DNA of 64,000 bases from Zhengitettix transpicula (GCA_037074705.1 CM073596.1:54526001-54590000); one strand, 5' to 3'. Shown: positions 37,731-50,213, numbered from the stretch's first letter. Notes: generated by a model from the letters alone, not told the origin. A program made the numbers and translations.

Positions 37731-38560
37731 TTATTTATTAGCTGTCCGTTTTAGAAAGACTAAAAGAACTAGGAATGTCCAACGTCAGAATTTTTTTTTA
37801 AGAAGTATGAAGTAAAAGGGAGCGTAATCAGAAACGAACACATTTTTGCGAGTATTATACGAACATATGCACAATTAATCAAGATTGTCTCTGGTCGACG
37901 TTTAGTAAAGTAGTTGGAATGTTTTTGATCGGATTTTCCGTTGTCCAGAAGCAACAGTATAATAAAAATTAATATTCGAGTTAATCTGACATTTATAATT
38001 TAATAAATTTCCAACAAAACAGTCAAATTTGTCAGACAATTAAAGTTGTATTATTCATTATTAGTCCGACCACTCCATAAAGAAATAAATCTACCAAATT
38101 CAGTCTATTCCAGAGGCCATCATCCCATCATTTCCTTCCTTCTAGACAACAGTGGAAAAAACGATCAGGACACGTTTCAAAATTTTCATTAGTTTTATAA
38201 AATTTAATTTATAATAAAAAGACAGACATGTTATTTTTTAAAAATTTAATAACCTTAAGAAACCGTAAATATTTCATCTTTTCCCACCAAGTTATCTTTA
38301 TTTATGCGTTTCAGTTCCGTTACCTTTGAGACATCCTGGAACGATATATTATTATATTTTATTACATTATCCAATCTCGTATTTATGTGTTTCTTGATAA
38401 ATCAACCAGAAATAATAAATGCATATGTTTGTATAATACTCGCAAAAATGTGTTCATTTCTGACTACGGTCCCTTTTAATTCATACTTCTTAAAAAAAAT
38501 TCTGACGTTGGACATTCCTAGTTATTTTAGTCTTTCTAAAACGGACAGCTAATAAATAAT
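37731..38560. mobile_element. 830-bp element with 140-bp inverted terminal arms
   Basis: The arms 37731-37870 and 38421-38560 are imperfect reverse complements from TTATTTATTAGCTGTCCG to GAACATATGC. They contain a shared block around TTCTGACGTTGGACATTCC. The middle is non-coding. No clear target-site duplication is seen, so it could be a MITE-like DNA element or a foldback of retroelement origin. Confidence 0.75.
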
Positions 38561-41044
38561 CATTTTTTCACGTGATTATGATCTAAAGTTGTACAAAATA
38601 ATTATGAAGAGTTATAACTGATACAAAGTGATATTTACTGTGTTCATAAATTTATTACTATTTTTAACTTAGAGTCTTCCTAAATAGCACGATTAATGCT
38701 AAACAGTTTATTCATCTATTATTGATATAAATTCTAAGCTAGGCAATGTCATTATATTACGTGGTGTAAATATTTAAAATATTGTGATTAAATTAGGTTA
38801 CGATAGTTTACAGGTTCCGTATGTATTTGTGTAGCAACATTTATTATAGTAGGACGAACCAATGTTAAATTATGAGATTTCAACTATTTTCAACTTTCCA
38901 CTTGCTATATTATACGAAGATAGTTCTAGAGACTGAGCCGCTGGACCTAGAAGGCTCAACAAGGTCTTCTATTACCATATAGAAAATGGCAATAATAATT
39001 TGAATTGAATCATAAGCTGAACGTATCAGAAATTTGTTGTTTCGACAGTTCCTTGCATATTCCTATATTTCAATACCTCCATATTTTGGAGTTTAATGAT
39101 AAAGGCCATTTCCTATAATTCATCCTTTTTTGTTTTTGTAACTATATGAATATATTTTTTTGTAATTATTATTACTCTTTCTCTCGTAAAACAAGCACAA
39201 GAACATGTTCTACAAATCTGTACATTCTTCTTCGATACGCAAAGTCCTTCTCCTTCCAAGTCCTAAACAGTTCTTCATATTTTTTTTATCTTCAGTCAGG
39301 TCACGTCTTCTAACGCCCCATGTAGAGCGATTTCTTTCCGTGGACCTTCCAGATTTCTTTACTATACCAAGCTCCTTTACTGCTTACTTGGTGATTTTAA
39401 GTGGTTGATAATCGTTATTTTAAGAGACTCACAGAAATATCACGTATTTCTCAGAAACCTTCATATTGTCTACTGTTGGGGTTTTTTTGTGTAGGTGCCC
39501 TATCTATGGGACTTTGCTGACGAGGAGTTTGTTTAATGACGATCCTTCTTTAAGAACACTGTTGTGTTGTGATTATATTTAGAGCATATTCTCCTGCAAC
39601 TTAATTACAGTATTTGTCTAGATTCAGTGTCCCAAGTACAGTATCTTATGTATTCTACTTCTTGGTAGAAAACGAACCGACAGCTCGTGTCTCCAGCGAG
39701 ATCGAGAGGTGAGCCGGAGCTCGTAGGTGGCAAGCAACAACAACACTGCTTGAGTGGTGGAAGTTTTGCGGCTTAGGGACTAATGAAGTCTGAGGATCCA
39801 AGGAGGTTCTGCGGTATGCTGGCGGTGCTTAATGCGGTTCAGTACCGGCGGCAACTCTTTCAAGATCCTGCAACGCAACCACCACGCAATTTCCGGTGTC
39901 GACCATAGAGCACAGGCTGACTGGAATCTCTTCACCACCAACTGCGTTTATCTTCACTGAAAGCGACAATTGTAAGACTCCAGCTCCGCAGTATCCGACA
40001 CAAAAATCCTGATTGGTCGCCTACAAGACAATATAAGTATTAACAGACGAATGCACGTACGAACGACAACTTATATTTGGTGAAATATCCAGTCATCTGG
40101 TACAGTGATGTCGAATAAGTACACTTTCAATTAATGTAAATTTTAAAAGTGACAGCGTTAGATACACCCAAAACGAGAGAGGAACCTCTTTTCAATGATT
40201 TAGCATAATTATTTTCTACTAATAAAATTAATTTCCCCCGAGATCATTTATCGATAGATAAAAAGTTCCAAACGCGGATGTTACAAATTAAAGAAATGTC
40301 TTTTTGAACAGAAGAAAGAAATTTGTGTGCAGGGATGTTCAAACGTACAGTGAAAGCAAAGCGAAAAGTGGAAAAGTCAACTCACTCGGAATTTGACTGA
40401 ATACATCAGGCCTTCGGGATTTTTTGAATCTCTATCCTGGATACGATTCTCTGTCTTCGAAATATAGATATTCTAAAATACTGGTTTCACCATTCCCCTT
40501 TACCTGTTACTTTTGCTCAATATATCGTTTAACCACCGAGATAAATAGGAAAAAGAATAAAATTTCTATATAAAGTAACGTATACGAAATATGTTTTTTG
40601 TAAAAAAAAAAGTATTTGTAATGGAACTCGTTCCGTAATTTGAGTGGTTTAAAGAATCATCAGTAAGTTATTGTCCATCGGGGCTTCTGACAAATAACAG
40701 ATTTTTGAGAGAGACGAGCACGTGGAATGCGTCTCCACAAGTAGTTTTATTTGCTGCACGCACTCACTCACTGTGCTCTCGGAGCAGACGCGGGGAGAGT
40801 ATTGACTCTTTTACCGTGGAGAGCTCTCCAAGCAATTAAGTCAAGGACGCAGATCTATAAAGCGAACACGTGAGAGGAAAAAGGGGTAAAAAAAATGTGA
40901 GAGTGAAAATTTACTTCCCATTAAAACTTTTTTTAAAAAAAAAACTTATAATTACAAGTCAGTAAAATTGAAAATTATTAAATAAAATATATAATTAAAA
41001 TGAAAATATGAAACTTCAGTGTTGAAAGTAAAATAATTATATAA
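38561..41044. other. Intergenic DNA
   Basis: It is A/T-rich with a G/C-richer patch at 39670-40010. No exon, RNA gene or repeat is recognised. Confidence 0.5.
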
Positions 41045-41096
41045 TTAAGCAGCCAAATTAATGACAAAAATAAGTGCTATATAATTACCACACAAC

Positions 41097-41125
41097 GTTT
41101 CTGCAATCATTGCTGCTTTCGTCAG
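41097..41125 (-). ncRNA. Hammerhead ribozyme-like core
   Basis: On the minus strand, CTGACGA (41125-41119) and GAAAC (41101-41097) are intact. The intervening 17 nt can pair as GCAG/TTGC or GCAA/TTGC. Flanks (ACCACACAACG on the plus strand) match the 36.5- and 42.7-kb foldbacks. Confidence 0.6.
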
Positions 41126-41172
41126 GTGATTCAAGTAAAGGAAGCGTCGTAAGAAAGAGATACCGACTAAAG

Positions 41173-41224
41173 CCTGCGAGAGGATTCTCTCGCAGGTAAC
41201 CTGCGAGGGATGTTCTCTCGCAGG
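41173..41224. repeat. Two tandem hairpins built on CCTGCGAGAG
   Basis: Hairpin 1 is CCTGCGAGAG (41173-41182), loop GATT, CTCTCGCAGG (41187-41196), a perfect 10-bp stem. Hairpin 2 is CCTGCGAG (41200-41207) pairing with CTCGCAGG (41217-41224). They are separated by 3 nt. Confidence 0.9.
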
Positions 41225-41287
41225 CAGAACCTTTTAGGAGAGATACGAAGGTGTTACCTTTGGGGATGCCTTTTCCTCTCCCTTTTT

Positions 41288-41725
41288 GAACTAAGGTTCC
41301 CACAAGCCGAGGCACCTCGGCCTGTTCTGAGAGATGTATGTTCCGGGGTCACAGACCTTGGGCATACGGTAAGAGTTGTCCGCTATTCCCATTGGAATAG
41401 TCGGCCAGCTGCCTCCTAAACTGGTCGAGGCATGGAGAAGGGAATGCTGAGTCCCCACAGAAAACCCCTCTCCCGCTATGGGAAGGGCGTGGGACAAGTA
41501 CCCAATGCCCGACCTACCCGATGCAGGTTTTTCTAGGGTTTTCCCTGCATTTCTTTAGGCGAATGCCAGGTAGGATCCTTAAAATATAGCCCGGGGGCAC
41601 TACTTAATCCTTGGCTACCTTCCTCTACCCTTTTCTCATCCCCCCTTTCAAAACCCTTCATATGCTATTAAAGGGGACTTGCCCAACGTGGATTACGCTC
41701 ATGTAGCCTGTTACCATAAAAAAAA
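41288..41725 (+). mobile_element. Poly(A)-tailed retroelement family A, near-complete copy
   Basis: This is the fullest sense-strand copy. It begins GAACTAAGGTTCCCACAAGC, passes CGAGGCACCTCGGCCTG, GGCCAGCTGCCTCCTAAAC, CAAGTACCCAATGCCCGACC and GGTAGGATCCTTAAA, and ends CCTGTTACCAT followed by A8. The length is about 440 bp. No coding capacity or clear pol III boxes are visible, so it is either a SINE or the 3' end of a LINE. It lies between the two ends of a hammerhead-bearing repeat (41045-41810). Confidence 0.92.
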
Positions 41726-42143
41726 CGAACCAGATGACGAACTCAATTGCAACAAGCGACTTTGTGTGGTATTTTTTTTGTCTGCTATTTTTCTAATTTT
41801 TTATCTCATTATACACAATTAAGTTACGGGATTACAAAAATACTAAGTATACATGAAATGATGATGATTTGTTATACTAACTGCATTTATGCAATACTAT
41901 GAAAAAAATTCAAGTTTTGTGTGGTCAACAGAAAAAGAAGAATGTTGTCAAAGTGGTCGAAACAGAAAAAAGGTGGAGAATCACAGGTTTAAATCAGCTG
42001 CTTACGGAAGATTAAAAAATTCATTAATTGAGTACTACGAGGTAGAAAAAGAATATATTTACAACATTAATATTAAAGGTCAAATTAGTCAGTATAAAAA
42101 TTTAATGATGTCATTACAAATTCTTAATAAAAAAAAACACAAC

Positions 42144-42172
42144 GTTTCGTCCGTGCATTAGAACCTGTTCAG
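42144..42172 (-). ncRNA. Hammerhead-like motif, degenerate
   Basis: CTGAACA replaces CTGANGA, with stem II GTTC/GGAC, intact GAAAC and GTTGTG following, on the minus strand. Confidence 0.45.
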
Positions 42173-42718
42173 ATATTAATCCTGTATTTTATGATAGTTA
42201 ATTCTCAAATCATTAATTTTTTACTAGTGCGTATTGAATTTCTTTTTGAGTATTGTAAATGTTATATTATACCCTTAGCTTAGTTAAAGAATTATTATTT
42301 TTGTTATTATTACTAAATAGTTATTTTACATGGACATTGCAGATTTTTAGTATTTTTTGTTAACTTCTAATTATTTATAAAAATAAGCATCCAATAATTA
42401 TATTATAATTTTATGTAATGACGTATCCTATTTCCTCATACGGGGACTAATCAAATCAAATCAAATAATTCGTGTTCGTTGCCATGCAGCCTAGATATTT
42501 TTATATTTTAAAGGTATCTTAATTAATTATTAGATTAGATTAATTATTCACATTCCATTAGCCCTCGGTCGAGAAAATGGGATACGTCATAATATAAGTT
42601 TATATAAAAATAATAAATTATTAGAATTACAAAGTTTAAAAAACAAACTATGTACTTAACATAAAAATTTATATAATTTAAAATAATAATTTAAAACTTC
42701 GTTAAAGATATTAATTAA

Positions 42719-42987
42719 TGAATAAGAAAGATAGCCAATACAGACAAAAAGGGAATATAAATACCACACTCTGGGATCTTTGTACATTTCGTCAGGTGCT
42801 AAGAAGAGCCTAGAGAAACACAACTGCAGTGGTCAGTTGACAACACTCAAATCATTATTTTTTTTAGTGCAGTTGTGTTTCTCTAGGCTCTTCTTAGCAC
42901 CTGACGAAAGGAACAAGGATCCTAGAAACGTTGTGTGGTATTTATATTACCTTTTTGTCTGTATTGGCTGTCTTTCTTATTCATTAT
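42719..42987. repeat. Foldback element with inverted hammerhead-like cores, second copy
   Basis: The arms 42719-42834 and about 42871-42987 are near-perfect reverse complements around a short AT-rich spacer. They match the 36.5-kb foldback in sequence and layout. The left core has lost the CGTTT/GAAAC part, while the right core is intact. The outer ends read GAATAAGAAAGAYAGCCAA on both sides. Confidence 0.85.
42901..42931 (+). ncRNA. Hammerhead ribozyme-like core, intact
   Basis: CTGACGA (42901-42907) and GAAAC (42925-42929) flank a 4-bp stem II, AGGA (42909-42912) with TCCT (42920-42923). These are the invariant catalytic-core segments. The segment before CTGA could form stem I (GTGC...GCAC, 42867-42870 with 42897-42900). 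A convincing stem III partner is not evident, as in minimal hammerheads that work as dimers. Confidence 0.65.
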
Positions 42988-43713
42988 TTTCAAATCAGAT
43001 GTAAATTTATTTTCATTTTGATATTAATTTAACGTAATTATTAATTAAAGAAACGATCAGCATATTAATTAATGTTCAATTTCCATTGGACGGAGTTTCC
43101 TGCAGGAAATATTACATCGATTCCCGTCGAACCTGAAAAAGAAAATATGTCAGCAGTTAAATTCTAGAATATTATAATCGTAAAATAATAGCTAAACTTG
43201 ATAGGATACCAGGAAAGTATTTTATTAAAGATGAACTTATCTGTCCTTTATATAATAATATTTGAATATGTCTTAATGTAAGGACAAAACGTTGTGTTTG
43301 TGTATGAAGGATTTGTAATTTCATTGTTAAATATTTTATTCTGACTTATTTGGAAATGGTAACATTCAAGAATGACAGATAATTTTCCAATCAGGTTGTG
43401 TTTAATCAATTGGTTGTACTCTTCAAGAGAGCGCGGTTCGCCTAAAATACGGTATGATTTATGAGCCTTCTAAGCAGCCAGATGACTGAGTGATTGCGAA
43501 ATCTGTGTTGATACGTCCGACGTCCATGTTCTCGTTTAGAGAGTTGACAGGTCGGAGATCGTGGAAGACTGTGACGGGACGAACTGGGAGGTTTTTTCCG
43601 TTTGAGCGTGCCGACGACACAACGTTGATGTCACGCTTGATATTAATGCCTTTCTTTCCCACCCGACACACTCACACGGATTGAGACATTAATTTAGCAA
43701 TCTCATCTGCGTG

Positions 43714-43716
<3 letters not shown>

Positions 43717-43745
<29 letters not shown>
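43717..43745. repeat. (TG)n microsatellite
   Basis: This is an uninterrupted TG tract of about 14 units flanked by non-repetitive sequence. Confidence 0.95.
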
Positions 43746-44457
43746 CACAGCTGAACCGGTTCTTCGCGAGGGGAAATAAATCACGGGACATCGCACACAA
43801 AGACTTCCTCCCACGACTGCAGACTCCTCATCGTCCTTAATGATGTGTCTAGCCGACTACTCCACTCTGCACGACTCACACCTGCTTATCGGCAAAACAC
43901 GTCCGCTCTCAGATAACCAGAATTTATTTGACACGAAGTCGTAGGTAAACATCCTTGTGACAAGTTACCTCCAACTTTTTTTATTACCTTAGACATTAAA
44001 GTCAAAAACTAACTACGAACTCTATTCTAAGAGTAACATTTAAAATCCTTCCAAATTACATGAAATTATTTTATAATGAAAAAAAAAAAGAGTATGCTAC
44101 ATGTGGTGACAGGAATATTCACTACACGATCGTTCCTGATATCATGAGGTAGGACTACCATTTCTTTAATAATATAAAACAAGTTATGTTAATTTATTAA
44201 GTTTTCTGGAAATTGCTAAAGCTTAAATTTCGTATGCATTATAAATTAAGATCAATGTATATATGTTCTTACTTATTTAATATACAAGAGGACAGTTTGC
44301 CCGGGTCCAGTACGAAATCCCAACTGGCACTAGCCCCCGTTGAATTATCCCGAAAGGTGCGATTTACACTTATCATTATTGCATATTAACATATTAATTC
44401 AGAAAGAACAGACGAAGCTTCAATCAATGCAGCATGATATTGAATAAAAGTAACAGA

Positions 44458-44520
44458 ATGGAAAAAATCTCTAGCGGACCTGGAATCGAACTCCGGTCTC
44501 CCTCTGGGTTATGATTTGGG
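44458..44520 (-). mobile_element. SINE-like fragment with box B
   Basis: On the minus strand it reads GGAGTTCGATTCCAGGTCCG, close to the pol III box B. The plus strand GGAAAAAATCTCTAGCGGAC matches the 20.4-kb copy. It directly abuts a family A copy. Confidence 0.5.
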
Positions 44521-44522
44521 GG

Positions 44523-44913
44523 TAACAGGCTACACGCGGTGGCAACTCCCCTTTAATAGCAGAGGAAGGGATTTTGAATGGCGGGATGCGGAAGGGTTAA
44601 CTAGGGGCTCCCGGGCTATAGTTTAAGGATCCTACCCGGTATTCGCCTAAAAGTCATGTAGGACAAATCCTAGAAAACCTGCAGGTCGGGCATTGGGTAC
44701 TTGTCCCACACACCCTTCGGATGGCGGGAGAGGAGTTTGCTGTGGGGACGCAGCATTCACCTCTACGTGTCTTGGCCAGTTTAGGAGGCAGCTGGCCGAC
44801 TATTCCAATAGGAATAGCGGACAACTCTTACAGTATGACCAAGGTCTGCGACCCCGGAATATACACCTCTCAAAAATAGGCCGAGGTGCCTCGGCATGTG
44901 GGAATCTTAGTTC
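44523..44913 (-). mobile_element. Poly(A)-tailed retroelement family A, near-complete copy
   Basis: This minus-sense copy runs from AACAGGCTACACGCGG at its 3' side to GGGAATCTTAGTTC at its 5' side, with a small deletion near the AGGGTTAACTAGGG block. It abuts a SINE-like fragment with a box-B sequence at 44458-44520. Confidence 0.9.
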
Positions 44914-47900
44914 TCTTCTTTCATGAACTTGTTAGGCAAAAAAAAATTATGCATTTTTTCTAGGGTTTGTCGTGCCTCGTTAATAATTTCAACTATACAG
45001 ACGAAAATAATTATTATAAATATTTTTAAGTAATCCATTTTAGGTTGAAATTACCCAATCCGTTTGTAATTACGTAGTTTTGTCTACCGTCTGCTGAATC
45101 TGAAAGTTTTCTTTAAATTGATTTCAATATTACTGCATTGAATTTATAATTCCTAGTAGAAACTCTACATTTAAACGGATGTTTCATACAAATTATTAAA
45201 ATTAGAATTATACTTCTAACATGACCAGTAAATAAGAACGTTTTATATTATATTGTATAATAATAACAATATATTATATTGTATAATATTGTATTAGAAT
45301 TTGCCCCCAATAAAAGCTAATGAATCCGTTAATCTGGCGACGCGAACTTTATCTTAAAACGTTTTCTATTGAGTTTATTGCAGAGCATTTCTGTTGCCTC
45401 CGGCAAAAGTGCGTCTTCGAGAATTCTGTGGAATGCAGGAACTTTCTTTACACGTGTACGGTCATCCCTTCCGTGCAACGACGCGTAAAAATCCCGTATA
45501 TTTTGTGTTGCATGCGTCCTGCCTCTTGTGATCTTAAGACCTTAGATTCTATATAGCACCGCGTCACGAACAGCTATAAGATTAAACACACACACACACA
45601 CAAACTCGTAAAAATTAATCAGGTTCATCACCTCAAATCTAAAAAAACTGGCAACAAATTTCTGGGGTCGAAGCTTCGGAAGTTAACTTTAAAACTTACC
45701 GAAAATTTAACCTCACCCTCTGTGTTGTAGTTCTTTTACAGATTCCTTGGTGCAAACATTGCTTGCGACTTCCATTTAGCGCCAGTAAATCACGTCTGAT
45801 CCTGGACGATATATTGTAATGCCAATTAATTAACACATTAATTGTAAATTTGAAAATATAAATTGTTTGAGAAATCTATTCTTACGGCGGTACAGAACAC
45901 AGCAACAATGTAGTCAGGTATTGTTTCCTTTGTCGGAACATCTATGCGCGCTCAAAATTTGCGAGACGGGAGTTCAGTTGACTGGAAGGTTTGGTCAAGT
46001 ACAGGTCGTATTAGAATAGACGAGATATTCTTTTAAAAAAGTAAAGTTAAGTAGAAGCAGTGAGCAGTCAGTCACGACAGAAGTTGATCGAGTTGAAATA
46101 GACAAGACAAATTCAAATATTCGAAGGAAATTTGCAGAGAAACATCGAGAATTACCAATCAACAGCTTTGATTGGTCCCTGGACAGTTTGCTCAAGACGA
46201 AATATTCATTTGAGCAGAACTACGAAACCTGCTAAACACAAACAGTTTTTTGTGCACATAGCCGAGCAGAAGTCAACCGAGGGAGAGACGAAAAGGAGGT
46301 TCAACCAGGTTCCTGATTTTGATCTAAAAATACTAATTTTAGAATCAGTGAGTTTTAGTAGAAGCTGTGCAAAAACCCGTCATAGTGCTTCGTAAGTCAA
46401 AAGTATCCTGGAATTCTGGCGTGAGTACCAATATAAAACAATTAATTATGTAAACCGGATTAAAAGATAGTCGTCAGATTTCGTTCTCTTTCTTTGATAA
46501 AAATTGTTAAGTAGAATCCATCTTTTTAGTATAATTTCGTCGACAAGTAAATTTCGTCTTTGTTAATTGACGAGTAAATCTTTTTATTGAAATTTGTTTA
46601 GATAAGATTTCTAATTAAATGATTAGCCATTATCAAACCCAGTAGAGACCCTGAGATATTTTTAAATTGTGTAATTGTTTTTTGAACATTGATAATAAAT
46701 TTGTTTGTTTGTAAAATTATAATTTTTCATTTAATAAAAGCCTTTATCTTTATTGTATATTACAATATATATTCTGCGAATTTTTCATGTCCACTGTGGA
46801 TTAATTTTCATAGATTTCTCCTTTACACACAAAGAAAAGAAAATACAATAAGTAATCACGACTGTGAAAATTTTTTCACAAGTATAATATTTGTATATTT
46901 ATTTAAGGTGGTTTCATTTCTCATTTACGAACTTGGTTTTATTTCATTTTTGTCTTTTCATACTCTTACTTTTATGTCGTTTAAGTCTAGTAATATTTAT
47001 TATTTGTCACATTACTATTTATTACTTTCGAATTTTTTATGTACGTATTTTTTCTTTTATGTATTTTCTCACTGAAGAAAATCTACGTTCCTCACACCTA
47101 GTTGTGTTGTGTTCTCCAGATTGAATCGTCCAAGTTTCCGATCCACACTGAGAACACAATGTCCCAAATGCCTGTCACTTTCGACCATAGGGAAACCACG
47201 CTCCTATCCACGACGGAATGGCTCATAACTCCGCCTTTGCATCATTTTTACCCAATTTCATAGGCAGTTTTCCGGAGGTTAATAGCGGCTAGACAGGGCG
47301 GGGTTGGCTGGCGGGCTGGCTTGGCTAACTGTAAGAGACATCTGTGTCCTGTGAATGCGCAATAGGGCCAGCACACTCCACGAATATCAATAGCCTCAAA
47401 TTCCTTCCTACAAGCCACAAACGCTCTCCACGAATCCTACACGGACGTTAATTAACTTAACCTATCGATCCGAGCCAAATATTGAATTGCACTGTCTTCG
47501 CTGCTTCTACATATAACAGAGAACAGTGTGGCGAAAATACTACCCTGAAATGTAGAACCATCTGCATACTCATCCTTCATACGGAGATTAAAACATTGGT
47601 TACGGTTCATAACGTTTCTGTTACCTATATACATGAGTATATAATAAGACCACCAATGTGTAATGAAAGTTTTTTTTTAATAATTTCTTTAATATTTGTA
47701 TTGGTGTAATAATTATGGCCCACGTATTGTAAACAACAGTCAGTGTGGCGTAAGAATGTGGAGTGCTGGAGGCGTATTATTGTCGGCATACATTTGAGGT
47801 AGAAAGCGTGGACGAAAAGACAAGGGGAGCCCGGCTGATGATGGTCATTCAGTTTCGTAACGAAAACAGGCTGAGGAGGTCGCATTCAGCCTATAATATT

Positions 47901-50160
47901 AAGTAAACAGTAAAGTGGAGAGGCTGAATACATATTTCTTTAAATTTCTGTAAATTTCTCTGGATTTCAGATTTATTTAAATTTTTTTAAGTTATAAATT
48001 TAATTATTTTGGTTTTCATTTTATTTTATGATAATTGCAAATTACTGTAACTATTAGAGGACCAGTAAGCGGCCCTGAACAATTAAGAATTAATTAAAAG
48101 CTGTGGTAAATATTTAAAGTTTTATGTACAGAATTCAAACTAAATAAAAATTTGTATTAAATGTTTTTTTTTCTTTAAAAGAAGTTAAAATTCAGTGATA
48201 AATTCCCTTAATTATCCACATCGTGGTCGCATTGTTAGTTTACCATTACAGTTTTTTGGGCATCATTTTTTTAAATTATCACATTAAATTGACATTTCAA
48301 CGTGAGTTTTATTTTATTAAATTGTTTATTACGACATACTAAATTGGTTTCAGCACAACAAATGTATAAAAGAGATTTTGTTATCATAAACTGTGCACTA
48401 AGCCTAAATCAAAGGTCAACACTACCTGTTCATAGTACAGTAACTTTTTTTGATAATGTAGGGTGAACTATCCAGTGAAATGAACTTGACTATTGCTCAT
48501 ATAAAGTGGAATATTAAAAAGACAGAAACAATTTCGATGTTCATTGACAGCTAAAATAGTTTCATTGATGGCATCCAATCCTGTGGAGGTCCGCGGATCC
48601 TGTGCGACGTGGCAGCAGCGCGGATTATTTAAATCTATCGCACGGCAGAGAGGTGTGCCACGACATCACGCAAAGATATAAAAAAAATACCAATATACCT
48701 CTGTGGCTTATTTTAAACGGCAGGTGTTGATTGTTGCCTTGATAATGCGCTTGATTGGATTGAACCACGCCTCTGCTGTAGCATAAATTTGTAATTAATT
48801 ATAATATAAATAAATTAATAGTGATACGTCTATCGTGTACGTTCGTAACCCACAGTCCATTCCTGAGAGAGACCTCAACAGTTGGTTGTCATTCATAGCC
48901 ATAGCATAACAATTTCACTAACAAATAATTATTAAATATTAAACATTTATTAACTTTATTATACTGTTTTATATATTTGTCGTTTGTAAAAAGGCTTTCC
49001 AAGACAATTTAATGGAGTTCTGTTGTTCATTCACTGGGTATTTTGTACTAAAATGTTTCTATTTGTACCTAATCTTCTAAATGATGCATGCATTTTGTTA
49101 CGAAGAAAATTCAAGAGTAGTAATCAACAAAAAATATTTTTTTCGAATGAAGAAAATAATTCTGTAAATGCAAATATCTAAGAACACTGAATGCAAAGTG
49201 TTCATTCACTTGATCAACCGTAAAGATATGGATAAACTTAAAATTATATATTTAAAAATAACAGTAACATCAATAGTACAACAGAAGGAATCAAAATAAG
49301 GGATCCATTATGCAGACATTATAGAAAAAATTAAAAAGAATATATAATTAAACGGAATGTACAATTAAAGCGGCTGAGTGGAAGCGCAATTAAATATAAT
49401 CGTGATTTTACACGCAACGCCGGAAAATATCTGATACGAAAAGGAATCCGAACGGTAACTTAAAAATGTGGTAAGAGGATTACCAAATCTCGCCGCGGGC
49501 AGCAAACTAATAGAAAAAAAAAGCGACGTGCATTGATCTTTACCAGGCAAAATAAATTGCACGTGAATCTGGTTCGCTGATTACAGTGCTGAAAGAATTT
49601 CGCAGACGGTACCGTATAGTTTCTGAGTTATCACACGTAGTAAATTACATACGTGGTAAACACGAGGGCCGCCATGTTAGTTTATGGATGCAATTGCGAC
49701 GCTGATTACTCACGCAAAACGATCGAATCTGTAACGTTTATTATTTACGCGCAACAACACCCACGATTATAACGGAATGTAAATAGTTTTAACAGTCAAA
49801 ACAAACCAAATATGGTGTGTGATTTTTCAACACAAAAAATCCAATAAACTAAATTCGTAAAATAATTAAAAATATGCGTCTGTTTTGAATAATAGAAAAA
49901 TAGCCAAATACAGACAAAAGAAGTGATGATTTAATATCAATATTAGTGATCATAAAAATATGTCTAACAATCACATATAATTGTATAAAATAAATAAACC
50001 AGCCAAAATTGTAGTAAAAAAATTAAATCATCAGGTGCACAAATATAACAAATTTGGTGTTGATGTATGTACATGATTTCAGAAATTATTCTCCAAAATT
50101 ATAGCATTTACTAAAATTACAGAATATAAATTATATGTATTTTAAAAGTCATCTATACCA
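44914..50160. other. Intergenic DNA
   Basis: A run of TATTG/ATATTG-type A/T repeats lies near 45240-45296, and a GGCTGGC-rich patch at 47285-47330. There is a lone copy of the foldback family's outer end (AGCCAAATACAGACAAAAG) near 49899. No gene is recognised. Confidence 0.5.
45586..45602. repeat. Short (AC)n microsatellite
   Basis: Eight AC units stand in A/T-rich intergenic DNA. Confidence 0.9.
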
Positions 50161-50180
50161 ATTTTGCTATACTTTTACAC

Positions 50181-50213
50181 CTGAGGAAATTCCAAGAAAA
50201 AGGAACGTAACGT
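50181..50213 (+). ncRNA. Hammerhead-like motif, degenerate
   Basis: CTGAGGA is followed by stem II TTCC/GGAA, then GTAAC in place of GAAAC. A further remnant, CTGAAGA at 52311-52317 on the plus strand, has lost its 3' half. Confidence 0.4.

Larger units (their letters stand above)
41045..41810. mobile_element. Hammerhead-bearing repeat split by a family A insertion
   Basis: The left end resembles the foldback family (GCCAAATTAATGACAAAAAT, ATTACCACACAACG). The matching inverted right end (TTTGTGTGGTATTTTTTTTG, TCTGCTATTTTTCT) lies at about 41760-41797, beyond the family A copy at 41288-41725. Nesting shows family A inserted after this element. Confidence 0.6.
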
